Notes under the pieces: generated by a model
The model's input: the letters and a program-made list of their open reading frames with translations, nothing else
Told to the model about the DNA's origin: nothing
Databases searched by the model: none
Assembly (NCBI RefSeq): GCF_018882365.1
Contig: NZ_JACVOP010000004.1
Coordinates: forward strand, 62,001 to 126,000
From: Polynucleobacter sp. 71A-WALBACH
GTDB lineage: Bacteria > Pseudomonadota > Gammaproteobacteria > Burkholderiales > Burkholderiaceae
DNA length: 64,000 nt
Reading direction: 5' to 3'
Made by a program: the position numbers and the translations under genes
Shown: positions 61,965 to 64,000 of the stretch, piece after piece
How the letters are laid out: each line of letters starts with the position of its first letter
How positions within the stretch are numbered: the stretch's first letter is position 1

Positions 61965-64000
61965 ATGAGTCTGACTCGTAAATCCAATACCCCACAAAGC
62001 AGCCGTGCCACGCCTGCATCACGTCTCATTGGTAGCCTCTCACGCGGACTTCAATCCGCCGTACCAACGATGGATCGTCGTACTTTCCTCAAGCGTTCCG
62101 GGGTAGGTGTTGGTGCTGGTATTGCGGCAAGCCAATTGAGCTTGGTGCAAAAAGCGGTAGCAGAGCCAAGTAAGGCGATGCTAGACGGCAAGGGCAAGAT
62201 TGAAGTCAAGAGAACGATTTGTACCCACTGTTCCGTAGGTTGCGCGACTGATGCTACTGTTGAGAATGGTGTTTGGGTTCGCCAAGACCCTGTATTCGAT
62301 TCCCCAATTAATATGGGTTCTTATTGTGCCAAAGGTGCCGCTTTGCGTGAGCACGGACACGGTGACTTCCGTTTGCGTTATCCAATGAAGTTGGTTGATG
62401 GTAAATACCAACGCATTTCTTGGGATCAAGCTTTAACTGAGATTACTGCGCAGATGAAAGACATCCGCAGTAAGTATTCACCGGATGCCATGTTCTTTAT
62501 TGGATCTTCAAAGCACAACAACGAGCAATCTTATTTGTTGCGTAAGTGGGTTTCTTTCTTCGGAACGAACAATACAGACCACCAAGCACGTATTTGTCAC
62601 TCAACCACTGTTGCCGGTGTTGCAAACACCTGGGGCTATGGTGCGATGACCAATAGCTATAACGACATGATGAATGCCAAGGCAGCCTTGTACATCGGCT
62701 CAAATGCTGCTGAAGCGCATCCAGTGTCTATGCTTAGCTTGTTGCATGCAAAAGAAAATGGTTGCAAGGTCATCGTAGTTGACCCACGCTATACCCGTAC
62801 AGCAGCCAAGTCAGATCAGTATGTTCGTATTCGTTCTGGTACCGATATTCCATTCTTGTTTGGTGTTCTGTATCACATCTTTAACAATGGCTGGGAAGAT
62901 AAGAAGTACATCAATGACCGCGTATACGGCATGGATGAGATCCGCAAAGAAGTCATGGAGAAGTGGACACCTAAGAATGTAGAAGAGGCTTGCGGCGTTC
63001 CAGAAGCCCAGATGTACAAAGTCGCTGAAACTATGGCGAAGAATCGTCCAAGCACCTTAGTTTGGTGTATGGGCCAAACACAGCACACCATTGGTAATGC
63101 CATGGTTCGTGCATCTTGCATTTTGCAGTTGGCTTTGGGCAACATCGGCAAGTCCGGTGGTGGCGCGAATATTTTTCGCGGTCACGACAACGTACAAGGT
63201 GCAACTGACGTAGGTCCAAATCCAGATTCATTACCTGGCTACTATGGTCTTGCGGCTGGCTCATGGAAGCACTTCGCAACTGTGTGGGGCGTTGACTACG
63301 AATGGATTAAAGGTCGTTACGCGCCTGACATGATGGAGAAATCCGGTACTACGGTTTCTCGTTGGGTCGATGCGGTGCTTGAAAAGAATGACATGATTGA
63401 TCAACAAACCAATGTAAAAGGTTTGTTCTTCTGGGGTCATGCGCCTAACTCACAAACTCGCGGCTTAGATATGAAGCGCGCGATGGATAAGTTGGATTTA
63501 TTGGTAGTGGTTGATCCTTACCCAAGTGCTACGGCAGCGATGGCAGCAATGCCAGCCGCCGAAGGTAATGCGGTTAATAAGAATCGCAATGTCTACCTCT
63601 TGCCAGCAACTACTCAGTTTGAAACAACGGGTTCAGCTACTGCCTCAAACCGCTCATTACAGTGGCGCGAGAAAGTCATTGATCCATTGTTTGAATCAGT
63701 ACCTGACCACGTGATCATGCAAGCGTTTGCTGACCGCCTAGGTTTCGGTGAAGAGTTATCAAAGAATTACAAGATTCTGAATTCGAAGTTTGCTGGTAAG
63801 CAATGGAGGGAGCCAGAAATTGAATCCATTTTGCGTGAAATTAATCGTTCTGTTTGGACCATTGGTTACACCGGTCAAACTCCTGAGCGTTTAAAAGCCC
63901 ACATGAGAATGGTTGGCACCTTTGATCCGAAAACTTTGAAGTCACGTGGTGGTGTTGATCCAGTCACTGGATACGATACAACCGGTGATTACTATGGCTT
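61965..64000 (+). CDS. fdhA: Formate dehydrogenase alpha subunit, Tat-exported, cysteine type (partial at right edge)
   Basis: The frame remains open to the right edge. Visible: 678 residues. A Tat signal (DRRTFLKRSG, R38-R39) with an unusually long n-region indicates a periplasmic enzyme. The [4Fe-4S] motif is C86-x2-C89-x3-C93 with C121. Cys211 in ARICHST is at the metal-ligand position taken by selenocysteine in E. coli FdnG; its codon is TGT at 62595-62597. It oxidises formate with a Mo- or W-bis-MGD cofactor. Beta and gamma subunits presumably follow outside the window. AGGGA (61955-61959) precedes the ATG. Confidence 0.95.
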   Translation, partial: MSLTRKSNTPQSSRATPASRLIGSLSRGLQSAVPTMDRRTFLKRSGVGVGAGIAASQLSLVQKAVAEPSKAMLDGKGKIEVKRTICTHCSVGCATDATVENGVWVRQDPVFDSPINMGSYCAKGAALREHGHGDFRLRYPMKLVDGKYQRISWDQALTEITAQMKDIRSKYSPDAMFFIGSSKHNNEQSYLLRKWVSFFGTNNTDHQARICHSTTVAGVANTWGYGAMTNSYNDMMNAKAALYIGSNAAEAHPVSMLSLLHAKENGCKVIVVDPRYTRTAAKSDQYVRIRSGTDIPFLFGVLYHIFNNGWEDKKYINDRVYGMDEIRKEVMEKWTPKNVEEACGVPEAQMYKVAETMAKNRPSTLVWCMGQTQHTIGNAMVRASCILQLALGNIGKSGGGANIFRGHDNVQGATDVGPNPDSLPGYYGLAAGSWKHFATVWGVDYEWIKGRYAPDMMEKSGTTVSRWVDAVLEKNDMIDQQTNVKGLFFWGHAPNSQTRGLDMKRAMDKLDLLVVVDPYPSATAAMAAMPAAEGNAVNKNRNVYLLPATTQFETTGSATASNRSLQWREKVIDPLFESVPDHVIMQAFADRLGFGEELSKNYKILNSKFAGKQWREPEIESILREINRSVWTIGYTGQTPERLKAHMRMVGTFDPKTLKSRGGVDPVTGYDTTGDYYG

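Noticed and set aside
62595..62597. Selenocysteine site in the formate dehydrogenase
   Set aside because: The codon is TGT (cysteine) and no in-frame TGA occurs there.

Overview
The window looks like core chromosome of a Gram-negative betaproteobacterium in the order Burkholderiales. Polynucleobacter is my best guess, from two things: the gene orders smc-zipA-ligA and rpsB-tsf-pyrH-frr-uppS-cdsA-dxr-rseP-bamA-ompH-lpxD-fabZ-lpxA-lpxB-rnhB, and a base composition visibly less GC-rich than Burkholderia or Ralstonia. This is inference; no 16S gene is present. I found no tRNA, rRNA, insertion sequence, prophage or CRISPR array. The DNA is densely coding: no gap reaches 300 bases. The two largest are the map-rpsB spacer (about 256 bases, holding the rpsB promoter and leader) and the ligA-lipoprotein spacer (about 240 bases).

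Layout. 1-4.2 kb: the end of smc, zipA and ligA (chromosome segregation, division, replication and repair). 4.4-7.5 kb: a small accessory patch with a beta-helix lipoprotein, a 99-residue orphan and a NUDIX hydrolase. 7.5-10.9 kb (minus strand): map and glnD. 11.2-26.2 kb: a long plus-strand run for translation (rpsB, tsf, frr), UMP phosphorylation (pyrH), isoprenoid and phospholipid synthesis (uppS, cdsA, dxr), envelope proteolysis and outer-membrane assembly (rseP, bamA, ompH/skp), lipid A synthesis (lpxD, fabZ, lpxA, lpxB), rnhB and an RNA methyltransferase. 26.2-29.5 kb: PEP synthase and its divergent regulator. 29.6-33.8 kb (minus strand): the four-gene Anbu cluster (circularly permuted ATP-grasp, alpha-E protein, transglutaminase, Anbu proteasome-like protease). 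33.9-38.3 kb: smpB, the ratA/ratB pair, guaB and guaA.

38.3-42.5 kb is the most unusual part. It holds a DUF455 ferritin-like protein overlapping a B12-type radical SAM enzyme with an atypical C-x4-C-x2-C cluster motif, then two overlapping paralogous lipoproteins with different export signals. 42.5-45.7 kb: queE, queD, tadA, an LD-carboxypeptidase and a SOUL protein. 45.8-51.3 kb (minus strand): an envelope-glycan cluster (GT39, flippase-like UPF0104, GT9, PAP2) ending in rlmJ. 51.4-56.5 kb: a DUF3047 lipoprotein, copper ATPase copA with divergent copZ-like chaperone, and a DUF47/Pit phosphate transport pair. 56.6-64 kb: apbC, then an accessory and structural cluster for a Tat-exported, cysteine-type molybdenum or tungsten formate dehydrogenase whose alpha subunit runs off the right edge.

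Many junctions are overlapping stop/start codons (TAATG, TGATG, ATGA, TTGA, GTGA), and many starts are GTG or TTG (zipA, ligA, rseP, bamA, lpxB, rnhB, guaA, ldcA, pit, probably apbC and the beta-helix lipoprotein), pointing to extensive translational coupling.
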